From contig JANUWI010000011.1 of the NCBI GenBank assembly GCA_025504975.1, positions 682,001 through 746,000 of the forward strand: a DNA stretch of 64,000 nt, given 5' to 3'. Shown here piece after piece: positions 36,241-46,882 of the stretch (its first letter is position 1; every line of letters begins with the position of its first letter). The position numbers were made by a program, and so were the translations under genes. This stretch comes from Plenodomus lindquistii (lineage: Eukaryota; Ascomycota; Dothideomycetes; Pleosporales; Leptosphaeriaceae). The notes below the pieces were generated by a model, which was given only the letters and a program-made list of their open reading frames with translations, did no database searches and was not told where the DNA came from.

Positions 36241-39200
36241 GGCCGCACAGGATGGATGCTGGCGGAGAAGCAGCCTGCGACCTCACTGAAGGGCGAGCAG
36301 TGGGGACCCTAGCCAGGATAGGCCGCCTCTGGTGCTCTGGCTGGGGGGCCCGTGGCCGCTGAGTCTTCTGCCCAGTGCCGCCCACGCAACAGGCCACACC
36401 GCCCGCCGAAGGCAGCTAACAAGGCGCCGGCCCAGGGCTAGAGGATGCTGGGCCATGACAGCGCCGCTAGCCCGGGCGGCTCTAGCGCGCGTGCGAGACA
36501 CATGGACATGCACATGGCGGCATGCACGCCCTGCTGCGACCGCATGGACATGCACATGGCGGCGCCCACGAGGCATCCCTGCCGCCTGCTTGCCTGCATC
36601 TCTGGCATTCCTGGCATTCCTGGCATCCCTGCCGGGGTGGGGTGGGGTCTTGACTCTTGCTGCCGCCCCCTGTGCCTCGTGAGACGCTGCCGAGGGGCCA
36701 CGCCGCACGCCGATAGAGGGACCGTCCGCTGCCTGCCTGCCTGCCTGCCTGCCTGAGGCTGGAGCACCCAGCACCAGCACCTCCACGACCTGGCGGTGCG
36801 GAGCCAAGCAGCACCACGCGCCTGTCTTGTTCCGGTGTCGCCACCACGCGAGACAAAGCTTGCCGACGAGGCCGTCTTCTTTGTTGCACGCTGCCCACTC
36901 CGCACGCAGCGCACCTACACAGTAGTAGTCTTGCCAGCACCAGTGACACGCCTGCTGTCGTGCCATTGCTGTCCTGTCTGCTGTGCACATTCCATCGCCC
37001 CTCGCTCACTCATGTACCGCCGTTTGCTCCACGCTGACCACGGCCCGTGTTTGCCTGTACAGCACATCCGTCTTCCAAAACTGCCACTGCCCAGCCCTCA
37101 TTCACGGCATCATGCAATCGCTCTTTGAGGCACTGTGTGCGAGCCCAACAATCAGCTGCATACTTGCCTGCTCTACTCCTACTCTAGAGTACATATCAAG
37201 TCACTTCGGCAGATCAACACCTCGGTGGCCGATCCATGCCCAACTCAAAACATAAAACACCGTTTGTGGACATTGTCCTGTTGCTCAATCCGGAGACAAG
37301 AGCAACGCCGCTCTTCCACGTGTGCAGCCCACAGCATTGTCCTCCTGTCGTTGGCTTGCTATGCGAGACATCACGCTCGCCCAAGCAACTCTTGGCTGTC
37401 GACGACCCGCCGCGCTGGACCCTCGAGGCCTTTTATGCCCGACGGCTTGCTTTTGGTATCGCCCCGACTTATCTCCAGTCAGCCCCTAGCGTCAGCAGCA
37501 ATTCTGGTACAGGATCTGCACAGTTGCAGATAAACGGTGAGCGCCGCCATGGTGCTGCTGATCTGTCGAGCCGCTTGCACGTCAAGCAAACTTGACTTTG
37601 TTCCAGTTCGCACACCACTCTGCCCTATAGAGTAGCCTTTTGCCATGCAGCTTGTCAAAACTCCCGGAACAATTGCACTACGTGCAGCCACTTAACCCAA
37701 AGCGCCCACTGTGCACGCTTGCGTTTCAGCCGTCAACACACCACATCTCGCCAACCGGCACCGTCTCCGAAAGATGCCTGAGCCACCACGACTGATGATG
37801 AAATCTAAGGAATGTAGGTGTATGTAGTCCATATTGCACGCATCAGCACGCTTGCCCGGCCCTATCGTGGCCAAAGGCAAGCCATCACTCCGTTCCGCTG
37901 TGCCACTCGCAACCAGTTTTAGCCATTTGTGGCAAGCGCTATATCCGCCAGCGGGGCGCAGATCTCGTATTCGCCAAGGGCAGCGGAGATGATGCGTGGG
38001 AGATTCTAGAGGAGATGAGATGCTGTGGTTGTGACCTTCGATTCCTTCTCGCCCTCTTCAGCCTTTCACGGCCTCGGCGCTTTGAGAGCGATGCCGGACA
38101 GCAATCCTCCGTGGTCCGACGATCCCTAGCTGCCGTTCCAAATGCCGTCACAGCACCCTGGTAGAGCATATCAGCCCATGCTGATCTTTCGTCGTTTCAA
38201 AGAATCCCATGTCCTACGCCTACCCGCCCTAGCCGCACGCCAGCATTGCACCCGATATGTACTGTGTATGAGTATTGGAGACATGTTCCACCTCTCGACC
38301 CAGGAATCCACGAGACAAAGCCCGACCTGGATACAACGGCGTGTACGGCAGGAAAAAAAAAATAGATTGCAAGGATGTGCATCGAGTCAGGCGTCTACCT
38401 CGTCGAGATAGGTGTCAGGGGTACAAACACGTGGCAACCGATTCCTTTCCCTAGCGGGCCGCCTGGCGTGAACGACGATGCTGCTCTTAACGCACACTGG
38501 TGTAATCAGAGGCGTGCGACTGCCTATTGTACGTGGTGTCAAACGCAAAAGCGCCTCCATTGCGAAACAACCCAATCGCTCGATGCCGCTCATCAGCACT
38601 ACTGCAATGCTCGCGTGGACCATACCACAAGTCGCCCAGCATCCAGCTTTATCCGGGGGCCCTGATCGATGTTCTTGATCACGCCCATCCAGCGTGGCTC
38701 TCTGAAACGCACGCACTCTGGCACGCCTCTTCATTTGCTGCCTCTGCCAACAGGGGCTGTCCGCTGTCTCGTCACCGTGTGCAGCACCATGCCGATGCTG
38801 AGCGAATTCCGTCCTTTTCACTACTCTGGAGTATTTTTTTCTTATCAACTCCACCCAATTTGCGGTCCCCTATTGACCCGAGACGGTGCCCGATTGATGC
38901 GCATGGCAGTCCAGGTGGGGCAGTTGCGGACAGGCGCTCGACTCACGCAAAAGGCGGTGCGACAAGAAAATCTGAGACACACGATAAGATACGAACACCC
39001 ACGTGAAGCAGCTTACTCTACATGCGACCCTGACAGGTCACGAGTGCTCAGGATTCTCTCTGCAATGTGGAGACAGAACTTGAACAAGGCTGGAATTGGA
39101 GGCTTGGCGTGATGGTTGTGCCGAATAGCGCGCTCTGAACCCAAGCCGCGGTTCTCCTCAGCCGACATGGAGGCGCGGTTGCGGCGAAAATCGGCCATAC

Positions 39201-39773
39201 CACCTGACTTTGGTGGTGGCTTTGGAGATTGCGAGATTCGTTGCGTAGAGCGTCGCAGTCTGATGAATTGTGGCTGTCTCAATAATCGACGGCCACTCCG
39301 ATACACTTTAGATCGTGTGGAAAGACGAGTGAGATTTTGCTGATTCCCACCTGACTTGGTGGGGTTCGTGTACGTTAATTCCGCTCTTTGGTCTGGGCAA
39401 GATCCTTCGGTCTGTTGTGTACCCTGAGGTGTTGGAGCTTGTCCATCCTCGCGTGCTGCGAAGCGAGACAAGGGGTTTCGGTCAGTTGCTCTACATGGCT
39501 CTAACCGGAGTAAGGTGCTATGCATGTGTTGGCCTCATGCAATTATGACATTGATAGAAGAAAGAACCTCAGTAGACATCTGCAATTGCCCGATGGTGCG
39601 AGCACCACATTGTACAGTGTGTAGTAGACTTAATCGTTGAATCCTCCGCTGAAGCTTCTTCCGCAAAGCAAGAATCCACCACGTGGGAAATGCTATGCTG
39701 AGCCACCAATAAAGCCTTGTGGAACATGAATCGGAGGTGGCAGGCAGCAGTAAAGTATGAATGTGGGGCCACG
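36241..39773. other. Upstream region of flbA and gene-free tract
   Basis: About 3.5 kb with no supported gene. The first kilobase is GC-rich and repetitive: a 20-bp direct repeat at 36501-36520 and 36543-36562, CTGGCATTC-type repeats near 36601-36630 and (CTGC)6 at 36729-36755. Developmental genes such as flbA often have long leaders with upstream ORFs, so part of this is probably transcribed. Open frames near 36.3-37.0, 38.4-38.9 and 39.0-39.5 kb have Arg/Pro/Ser-biased composition and no family resemblance. Confidence 0.4.
36501..36562. repeat. 20-bp direct repeat, two copies, upstream of flbA
   Basis: The word CATGGACATGCACATGGCGG occurs at 36501-36520 and again at 36543-36562, spacing 42 bp. 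It is internally near-palindromic (CATG...CATG). It lies about 260-320 bp upstream of the flbA ATG, in the presumed promoter or leader. Confidence 0.85.
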
Positions 39774-40749
39774 CTATGGAAGTAGCCGACCACAAAATTC
39801 ACCGGGTAACACGCTCAAACCAAGTTCAACGAAGTTGCAGAGCAAGCGTTCAATCGTATTTATAAAGTTTTGCTTGCGTCCGTAGCAAACTGATTGGGTG
39901 GTGTTGATAATGATCCTCACGCTGCAGGGCGTCTGGCCCTTACTTGTACATACGCGTCGCGTTCCAATTCTCACTTGTTTTAATCAGGAAGCTGTTGGCG
40001 TGCGCGATCGGTACAGTATGATTCAGACGTCTACTTGCCCAGAGTCGCAATGACGCGTACAGAGTGTGAATGACCTGCCCAACGTCCATGGCTCGCTCGT
40101 AAATCAGCTTGAGTCGCAAGGTACATGACTTTACACGACCAAAGCCCAAATGCGAAATGTTGCATGTCGCAGGAGCCAAAAGATTACTGAACGAATCACC
40201 GTCTAGCCAAATATGGAACAGTGGCTCTTCCTGCAAACGCCAAGAGAGCGGGTATTACTGTAGTAGTGTACATGGCGTGTACTGTTGGGTGCCACTGCAG
40301 CTTCCGCGAAGAAGCAACGTACGTAGAAAAGGTACCCAACATCAAGGAACACTAGTCAACGTTATGCTTGTCTCGATGTGTCCATCAAGGTCCTGTGCCT
40401 GGAGTACGATACCATACCAGTACCATAGACTTTGTAGACTAACGCTAGCCTCTCAACTTTAAACAACTTCCAAAACCACCGATAACCTGGATACAGAAAT
40501 TGATGACCAGGAAATTGCAATCTTCTCAAAAAGGTATACGAGAATCTAAACTATGTTGGTATCTTGGATCACATATCATGATAGGTAGAAGACTGACTGA
40601 CTTGCCCGGAGCAAGTCCCGATCCCTGCTCAGGAGCGTCCACGTTACAATTGCTCGGTGGCATTGAACCTCCATACGCATACCCAATCTCATTATTATAC
40701 TCCCGGAAGAACCCGTGCCAAGGGTTGATCGGCACACATTTTGATGTAT

Positions 40750-40780
<31 letters not shown>

Positions 40781-40861
40781 CATCGCTTGGGGGTATGCAG
40801 TGCCATGGTACGGATACTGCGGATACCCAATATCAATTGAGTGGTGGCGAGCTGAAGCCAT
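39774..40861 (-). CDS. Uncharacterised spliced gene (about 262 aa), tentative 4-exon model
   Basis: Proposed exons 40861-40540, 40486-40413, 40230-39954 and 39889-39774. The best-supported part is the 3' pair: the 277-nt frame encoding EEPLFHIWLDGDSFSN ... LRLKLIYERAMDVGQVIHTL joins through a 64-nt GTATGT...CAG intron, in phase, to a last exon ending NFVELGLSVLPGEFCGRLLP. Exon 1 starts at a clean ATG and encodes a Pro/Tyr-rich stretch with nine serines, which arise from a GAC/GTC repeat at 40750-40780. Exon 2 and its 182-nt downstream intron (donor GTATCG) are the weakest part. Composition looks like a real globular protein, but I recognise no family. Function unknown; it lies alone in a gene-poor tract. 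Confidence 0.45.
40750..40780 (-). repeat. (GAC)n trinucleotide repeat encoding poly-serine
   Basis: Ten uninterrupted ACG/GAC units. On the minus strand, in the frame of the tentative gene 39774-40861, they read as nine consecutive TCG serine codons. Uninterrupted triplets tend to vary in length between strains. Confidence 0.9.
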
Positions 40862-41218
40862 GGCACAACAAGGAGTGCGCGGAAGCATCGCAGCGATGCC
40901 AAAAGTCCGGGGTACTTGTGTTCCCGCTGCACGAGCGCAACGGGTCTGGAGTCGGATCCATCCCGGCGATCGGATGCGGAAACGCAGATCTATCCCGTGA
41001 AGGCGCATGCTGGTGGATGGTCATGTAATGTCGCAGGGTGTTCATTGATTCTGCTTGCAGGGGGGCCAACACCAAGTCTTACACTTCTCGCTCAAGATAC
41101 CGCTTCTGGCATAGGGAAATACTTCGACACATGATGACTGGCGCATTTTCGGCGATTCTGAGTGAAGCAAAAGGATCGGTGTGCCGTGTTATCCCATCTG
41201 CACTTGCGGTGATATCTC

Positions 41219-41964
41219 TTAGCACCACTGATGCGGGGGTGCGCGCCTCTTCTTCGTGTCTGGGTTGAAGTGCGGGTTGTCTTCGATCACCTTGACGCGG
41301 AGGTAATGGAAGTTGGGATATTGGCTCTCTACTTTCAGTACTGGTGAGCCGGGAGGACCGGTCTCGTTCTTATTGGGCATCAGAACGATAACTCCAGACT
41401 CTAGAGACGCCATGTGGCTTGTAGATGCACCGGTTCTGATCAGCCTCTAATTCGTATACTCGCCTCCAGATCTTCCACAGGTTGTCAGATTTGACGGAAA
41501 CATGTTTCACCCAGGGCCGGAAGAAAGTCCATTCGATTGCGCAGCGTCGCTCAAGACTCATCCAAGTAGTCCTCATGAGATTGGAAGTAATATTAAATTT
41601 CAAGGTCTCTGTACCTTGATTAGTTGTGCTGTCACCGATGCGTAGAAGTAGGTTCTGAAACCCAGCCGTGTGCCGGGTAGTCGTGGTCCAGGTATAGAAA
41701 TGCGCGATGCTCCCTTCTACTCCAATGATGATGACGGGGTATTTGGAGAAACGTAGCCTCTTTCTGCTGACCATGAATGGTTGAACCGTGGAGCAGTGTG
41801 GCGTCTGGTATGTAGTATACGGTACCAAGTTTCGGCTGTATCTGAGCACCTGTCGCAGTGGTGGATGCATAGGTCTGCGATGATAGGGAGGGAGGAGACC
41901 TCGGTATGAAAGCTTTTGCATCGGACCGTGTAACGATCAGTGAGGTTTCTACCTGAAAGTGCAA
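41219..41964 (-). pseudogene. Broken relative of the gene at 43542-44270
   Basis: Protein-like sequence runs leftwards on the minus strand but changes frame twice with no usable introns. The first part reads PKLGTVYYIPDATLLHG; about 1 nt is gained or lost near 41775; the next frame reads FSKYPVIIIGVEGSIAHFY ... HVSVKSDNLWKIWRRVYELE. Frame changes again near 41400, where the frame would stop, and continues PVLKVESQYPNFHYLRVKVI to a stop at 41219. LGTVYYIPDA and YPVIIIG align in order with LGSVLHLPEA and HPVVIIG of the intact neighbour 1.6 kb away, on the same strand. I infer a decayed paralogue or a shared family. Sequencing error or unusual splicing is the alternative. Confidence 0.4.
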
Positions 41965-43541
41965 TAGTGGTAGCCGCTGAAGATGTTGCTGTGGAACGGC
42001 ACTAGAGACAGCAACTGATGCGCAATCCTTCGCTCGGACGACCCCAAGTAAGTATGGTGGGTCAAAGGAAGTTCTTAAGAGCCTAGCTGAGTCTCAATTC
42101 CTCGTTCGCCCAAGGCATCATCTTGCTCCTGCATGGACATGGCGACGCTAGAGAGTGGCGTAGTGCCTATGGACACCAATACGCTGATGGTCTCGTCGTC
42201 TACTTTGGGCTGCGCCGTATACTAGAGTTATTCTGTCCACCAAAGGACAAAATGTGCACCGTGGAGCCCAAGTTCGGGCAAAATCTATGCCCAGAAACTG
42301 TGCAGCAAGAGGGCGCCGTAATTGATCACCTCGCGATCGTGGCTGGATAACATAGACTGAACGAGTACTTGAGCCTCATCGCAGTTCACATACCCCCATA
42401 GTGTACATTGCAGACGTGAAAATCACCCTCTGCCGCGGCACTGCCCACAGCAGACGGAGGTTCAAGTAGCCATAGCAACAGAGGTCACGGTTGCGAAACG
42501 ATAAGCGATCACTGGTGCCTGCCCTGGGGTGTGAAGGACTATTCAAACACAGGATGTGTTTGTTGTCACTGATTACATTCTGACGAAGCGCCCTGCGGAT
42601 AGCCCTGCGAATATGCACCCGATATCGATCATGTGCGCAGAAAGGTAGACGCATGGAGTAGGTGTTAAGCCCATGAGTATCATAGTAGGTATAACTCTGG
42701 CTATGCAAAGACCATACGAGCTGATCGAATCATCATGCTCAGTCTTTTGTAGCAGTGGGGAGACTACAGCGCGGTATGGGTAGTAGACAGCAAAGTCGTT
42801 CGTAAGCGAGGCAGCTACGAGGCGCATATCAGAGTAGCTCTGAGCGTGGTGGTGTCTCCTGATAACCTCAGCTGAACTGAGGGATCTCACCGCAATATCG
42901 CAGCAAGCTGTGATGTCGACGAGATACTGACGAACTGCATATTCAGGAGTCGCGATGTCGTCGCTGCATTCTTGACCCGTGATGACGTAATCATTCCCAG
43001 TGTTACTCCGCATGGTGTCTGCCACGTAGACTGCAACACCATGGGAACGTATTCATGTTATACCCTGAAACGTGCTGTAGTCATCTAGGTGCATCAAGAT
43101 ACTATTTACCATGTACATATATGGAGCGTTGACTTCTAGGTAACGTGTAATTACAGGCAACAATGTTGGAGGATCAGTGGTGAGTGTTTGTGTTTTGTAC
43201 CACACACATACACTAATGCAGTCACAGGACTAGAATCATACGGATTTAGATATCTAGTCTTTCACACATCGGTCACAGGTGCAAGTGATCTGTGTTAAAA
43301 ACAAAAGCGCGAAATAACGTCAATTAAAAAAAAGTACAACTATGGAAACGCGAGCGAAAATCAATGCCAAACCAAGAAATCGAGAACCTACAAAAGAGCA
43401 GAAATCAAAGATAAAACAACACCTCCAGGACATACATGTACCATGTGAAGAACCAAGGAAATGCCGGGGACCTTCAGACACGAAGTCATCGGTGGCTATC
43501 GGCGTTGTCAAAAGGAATCGAGTACCACCTTCCTTGCGACT
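41965..43541. other. Interval with a possible coding remnant, otherwise gene-free
   Basis: One minus-strand frame at about 43031-42573 has protein-like composition (VYVADTMRSNTGNDYVITG ... DIATPEYAVRQYLVDITACC ... DMRLVAASLTNDFAVYYPYR). It is preceded by a GTTGCAG acceptor-like site but lacks a definable first exon or end. I recognise no family. The rest, including the AT-rich 43030-43330, shows nothing. Confidence 0.3.
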
Positions 43542-44270
43542 TCAAACCCACGGTGACCACTGAGGAAGACACCCTCGGACAAGCCTTTGGGTTGACACCT
43601 CATCAATGGTCACCGGGGCGGCGGCAGTCCAAGGCTCGAGGTGTTTGTACTCGATTTTGTGTTCATCCGCAATATTGATGTATGTCCTGCGTGCGAACCT
43701 TCCGGAACCAGGTTCGACAGCGACAAGATCATGCCCATCGTGCGGGATGTTATCCTCTTCATTGTCCACAAGCAAGTACTGGTTGTGGAAGCGGGAACGT
43801 TTAGAGTCGTGTATGTGGCACCCCTTCAAGGTGGTGCAAATACGCATCGTGACGTATTCTACTCCTCTTTCCACAGACTTCCCAATGATTACTACGGGGT
43901 GCCCGAATGGCCGGCTCCCGGATCTGAGACCCTCCCAAATGACCGAGGACTGGTCTGGCTCGGCTTCGGGAAGGTGCAAGACGCTTCCCAGCTGCAAGGC
44001 GCTGTGGCTTTCTAGACGCTGGGAGAGATAAGAGGGAGAGGATGGTGGTGATGGGGAGGATGAGAATGATCGCCAGGATTGGCTGCTGTCGAAGGAGGAT
44101 TGGCGGGAGTGTCGGCCGGGAGCCCATATTGGGACCGATGGTACTGCTGGTACGGGAATTGGCCCAGAGGGAGGAGCAGCATTCCTTCGCCATGCGGGGG
44201 CGGAAGAGGAGGAGGAGGATATGGCTGAGGCCGAGGACATGCCCTGTGGGCAAGGAGAAGTGGTAGCCAT
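43542..44270 (-). CDS. Small uncharacterised fungal protein with 'HPVVIIG' block, 242 aa
   Basis: Intronless. The first 90 residues are Ser/Pro/Ala-rich and likely disordered. A more ordered half follows: LQLGSVLHLPEAEPDQ (93-108), GHPVVIIGKSVERGVEYVTM (123-142), then RTYINIADEHKIEYKHLEPW. The order 'LGxVxxLP ... HPVVxI ... Tyr-Ile-x-Ile' recalls, to my memory, a family of small uncharacterised ascomycete proteins with an HPVVVL-like core, probably a small beta-barrel. No signal peptide or membrane segment is seen, so it is likely cytosolic or nuclear. A broken relative lies at 41219-41964. The open frame on the opposite strand (43641-44015) is its shadow. Confidence 0.62.
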   Translation of the reverse strand: MATTSPCPQGMSSASAISSSSSSAPAWRRNAAPPSGPIPVPAVPSVPIWAPGRHSRQSSFDSSQSWRSFSSSPSPPSSPSYLSQRLESHSALQLGSVLHLPEAEPDQSSVIWEGLRSGSRPFGHPVVIIGKSVERGVEYVTMRICTTLKGCHIHDSKRSRFHNQYLLVDNEEDNIPHDGHDLVAVEPGSGRFARRTYINIADEHKIEYKHLEPWTAAAPVTIDEVSTQRLVRGCLPQWSPWV

Positions 44271-46254
44271 TGCTGGGTATATGGCATTTAATTATGGGTA
44301 GTATAAAGCTATAAAGCAGTGACAGTGATGCAGAATGATGCTGGATAGCTGAATGTGTATGATGAATGGGTATGAAAAGGATTGATAGAGGCACAGGAGG
44401 GAAATCCCCTCCTTTAACCGACTCAGAATGCTCAAGATCAATCTGTTTCTTTGCAAAATATTGTCTCTTCTAGACTTTGCATATTGTATAGGTATGAAGC
44501 TAACGGATATTGCAGTAGCTGTAATTTTAGTACTAGAGATAGTACAATTGTAGTTGCATGCATAGAATATTAGATTTTGTATATTACTAGTACTACCAGA
44601 TCCTACACAATCACTTTTACAATTTTCACGCGACTTTGTATCATACTAAAGCCTACGCATCAGATATCAGGATAGTATACAATCTCCTGAATTGACACAA
44701 AACAACGAACTCGCTTCAACGATATCACATTATAAAAGAGCATGGAATATGGACATGGTCACAATCACCGCCAAACATGATGATAGCAAAAAACATTATT
44801 TCCAGAACCGCAGGTGGAAAATCGCTTCATCGCATATGGTCCCCCGTTAGCTACATGCAGAACGTACCACGGCGAAACATTCCTGCAACGTATACAAGTT
44901 CCAAAGGATCACAAGACTTGATAGTATCAGGATTACTATTCCTAATCACTGGGAAATGCATATGCGTAGTGCACGTTAGCCTTCCAGCGAGCTTCGCAGA
45001 ATATATTGTAAGACGACCTGAAGATTACGGAACAACCAACCGCACTGTACAACACGATATGGGATAGCTGGGAGAACACAGGGTTATGGACGGCGCCGTA
45101 CTGGAACACGCGGAAGACCAAAGAGTATACGAGATAGAGGATATCAGAAACGCTGATGAGGCAAGAGGTACAACATTGGAAGATCAGACTTTGAGGCCAT
45201 GCATCGCATCAACACCACAATCACCAGGCGCGCCTACACAAGATCAAACACAGAATCACACGTAAATCACTCGAACCACGAACCGCAAAATCACGCACCA
45301 TCACAAGATCAACACAATCTCCCAGACTCCAGACTCATCTCTCTGCGTAAAGCAGCGGTACTGTCAAAATCAACTCGCTGCAGCCTGCAGATAGATCAGC
45401 GGTTGGTCAGAGCGTGTTACAACGGTACAGCAAGTACACCAATCCAGAAGAACGATCGAAACAAGTATGGTATGCGACATCGAATTGGTAGAGACCACGT
45501 ACTCTGAAATAACGAGCTCATTTTCTGGCCTGTCTGATTAGAATGTACGACTGATTGTTTCGAAGCGAAGCGAAGTCTGGAATCGGTAGGCGGCATGATG
45601 CGAATCGTACCAGCATGTACCCAGAACCAGAGTAAGTATTCTCATTTTCGCGGATCTAATCCGGCAAATGGCTACAGATTTGGAATAGGAAATTCTGCAA
45701 AGTCAAGAATTGTGAGATTGTCGCATGGGGAAGTACGAGTGGTAGTGGATGACCAGAACGGGAACGGTGGGGGAGGGGCTGCATGAAACAAACACTGGAG
45801 ATCTGCAAATGTGGTGGTAGATCCAGTGTTACTCATCAAACCACTCTATGAGAAGCTAGTACCGGCTCGCTTTGTCTGTGGATCATGTGTTGTGCTGAAA
45901 CGGTAGTATATGGTAAGATCTTCAGTCAAGTCTGGTAGAAGTCGATGGTTACTGCAGACTAACTCATGCAGGGATTACAATATTTCGCAGACAAGATGCA
46001 GGGCACGCAACGCCAACCACGAATCAACACCGAGTAAACAAGGAAATATTCCTGAATAGGCAAATTGGACCGTGGTTCTCAACGCGGATATGCAACATTT
46101 GAGTTTACGAAGATGTGTTCTGAAGGGCGCAGAACAATAGATCAACAACGTACTTTGTCCTATTTTTGGATATATGCAATTACAATCTCCCTTCTACCAT
46201 CCTGTCCTTCTCACACCTCAAACAACGTCATACCTCCTCTTGAACACACAGCGT
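44271..46254. other. AT-rich 2-kb interval, no gene seen
   Basis: 44400-46200 is visibly AT-rich compared with the flanks, especially 44440-44780. It has many TAG/TAA stops in every frame and short open frames of Ser/Asn/Lys-rich composition. It could be a repeat decayed by repeat-induced point mutation; I found no terminal repeats or transposon protein motifs by eye. Confidence 0.4.
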
Positions 46255-46882
46255 CTACAAAGCAACAGCCATCAATCCAGCCAGAATGGCTGCGACACCA
46301 ATCTCCATACGTCCAGCAGCGCCGGTGGACTCGGGGACCCCGCCAGAAGCAATAGCGGTTGCAGCGCCGCCAGAAGCTGCAGGACCGCCGGTGGCGGTGG
46401 GGACGGTCGAGTTGCTACCGCTGCCGCTGCCGCTGCCGCTGCCGGTGGGGTAGGCACCACCGCTGGCAGTGCCGGATGCGTAGCTACCAGTTGCGTGGCT
46501 GCCGGATGCAGACTTGGTGGCGGATGCGGAGCCGGAGACGGCGGTAGCTGTAGTTGTGGTGTTAGTAATTATCGCGTTGAATTTCGCATAACAGCATCAT
46601 TCTCGTTTCAATTATCGACGTGTCGTATCTCCTCTGGGTATACGTACAGACTTTGACGCCCTGCTCGTTGCAGATATCGGCAAGCGCGCTCATAGCATCG
46701 GCCGAGTTGTCGCCGCAGTACTTCTCAACCTTGCTGCCCAGATCCTTGCTCTTGCAGACAGTCTTGATGTCGGACGGGTCATCGTAGGTGTTGACAGCGC
46801 CGAGGAGGCAGCCTGGGGGCGTAGCCACAGCGAACTGGGCAAGGGCGAGGAAAGTCGCAGCGAAGATGGTCTTAGCGAGCAT
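46255..46882 (-). CDS. GPI-anchored cell-surface protein with four-cysteine N-terminal domain, 175 aa
   Basis: Two exons, 46882-46648 and 46547-46255, with a GTACGT donor and an ACTAAC branch before ACTACAG. Signal peptide MLAKTIFAATFLALAQFAVA is cleaved before TPPGC. A compact domain with cysteines 25, 43, 56 and 71 follows (GCLLGAVNTYDD ... KSKDLGSKVEKYCGDNS ... ALADICNEQGVKV). Then comes about 70 residues of Ser/Gly/Thr/Ala-rich stalk, with a GSGSGSGSGS run, ending in a hydrophobic GPI signal (MEIGVAAILAGLMAVAL). The layout is like CFEM proteins, but CFEM domains carry eight cysteines and this has four, so I call it CFEM-like only. Similar short GPI proteins are known in ascomycete cell walls. 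The second exon is missed unless the intron is removed. Confidence 0.85.

Noticed and set aside
36283..36990. Several 100-235 codon frames on both strands upstream of flbA
   Set aside because: All arise from GC-rich repetitive sequence; Cys/Arg/Gln/His-rich with no conserved features.
39013..39525. 170-codon minus-strand frame
   Set aside because: Arg/Ser/Pro-biased composition, no motif, no splice context; probably chance.
43641..44015. 124-codon plus-strand frame
   Set aside because: Antisense shadow of the better-supported gene 43542-44270.
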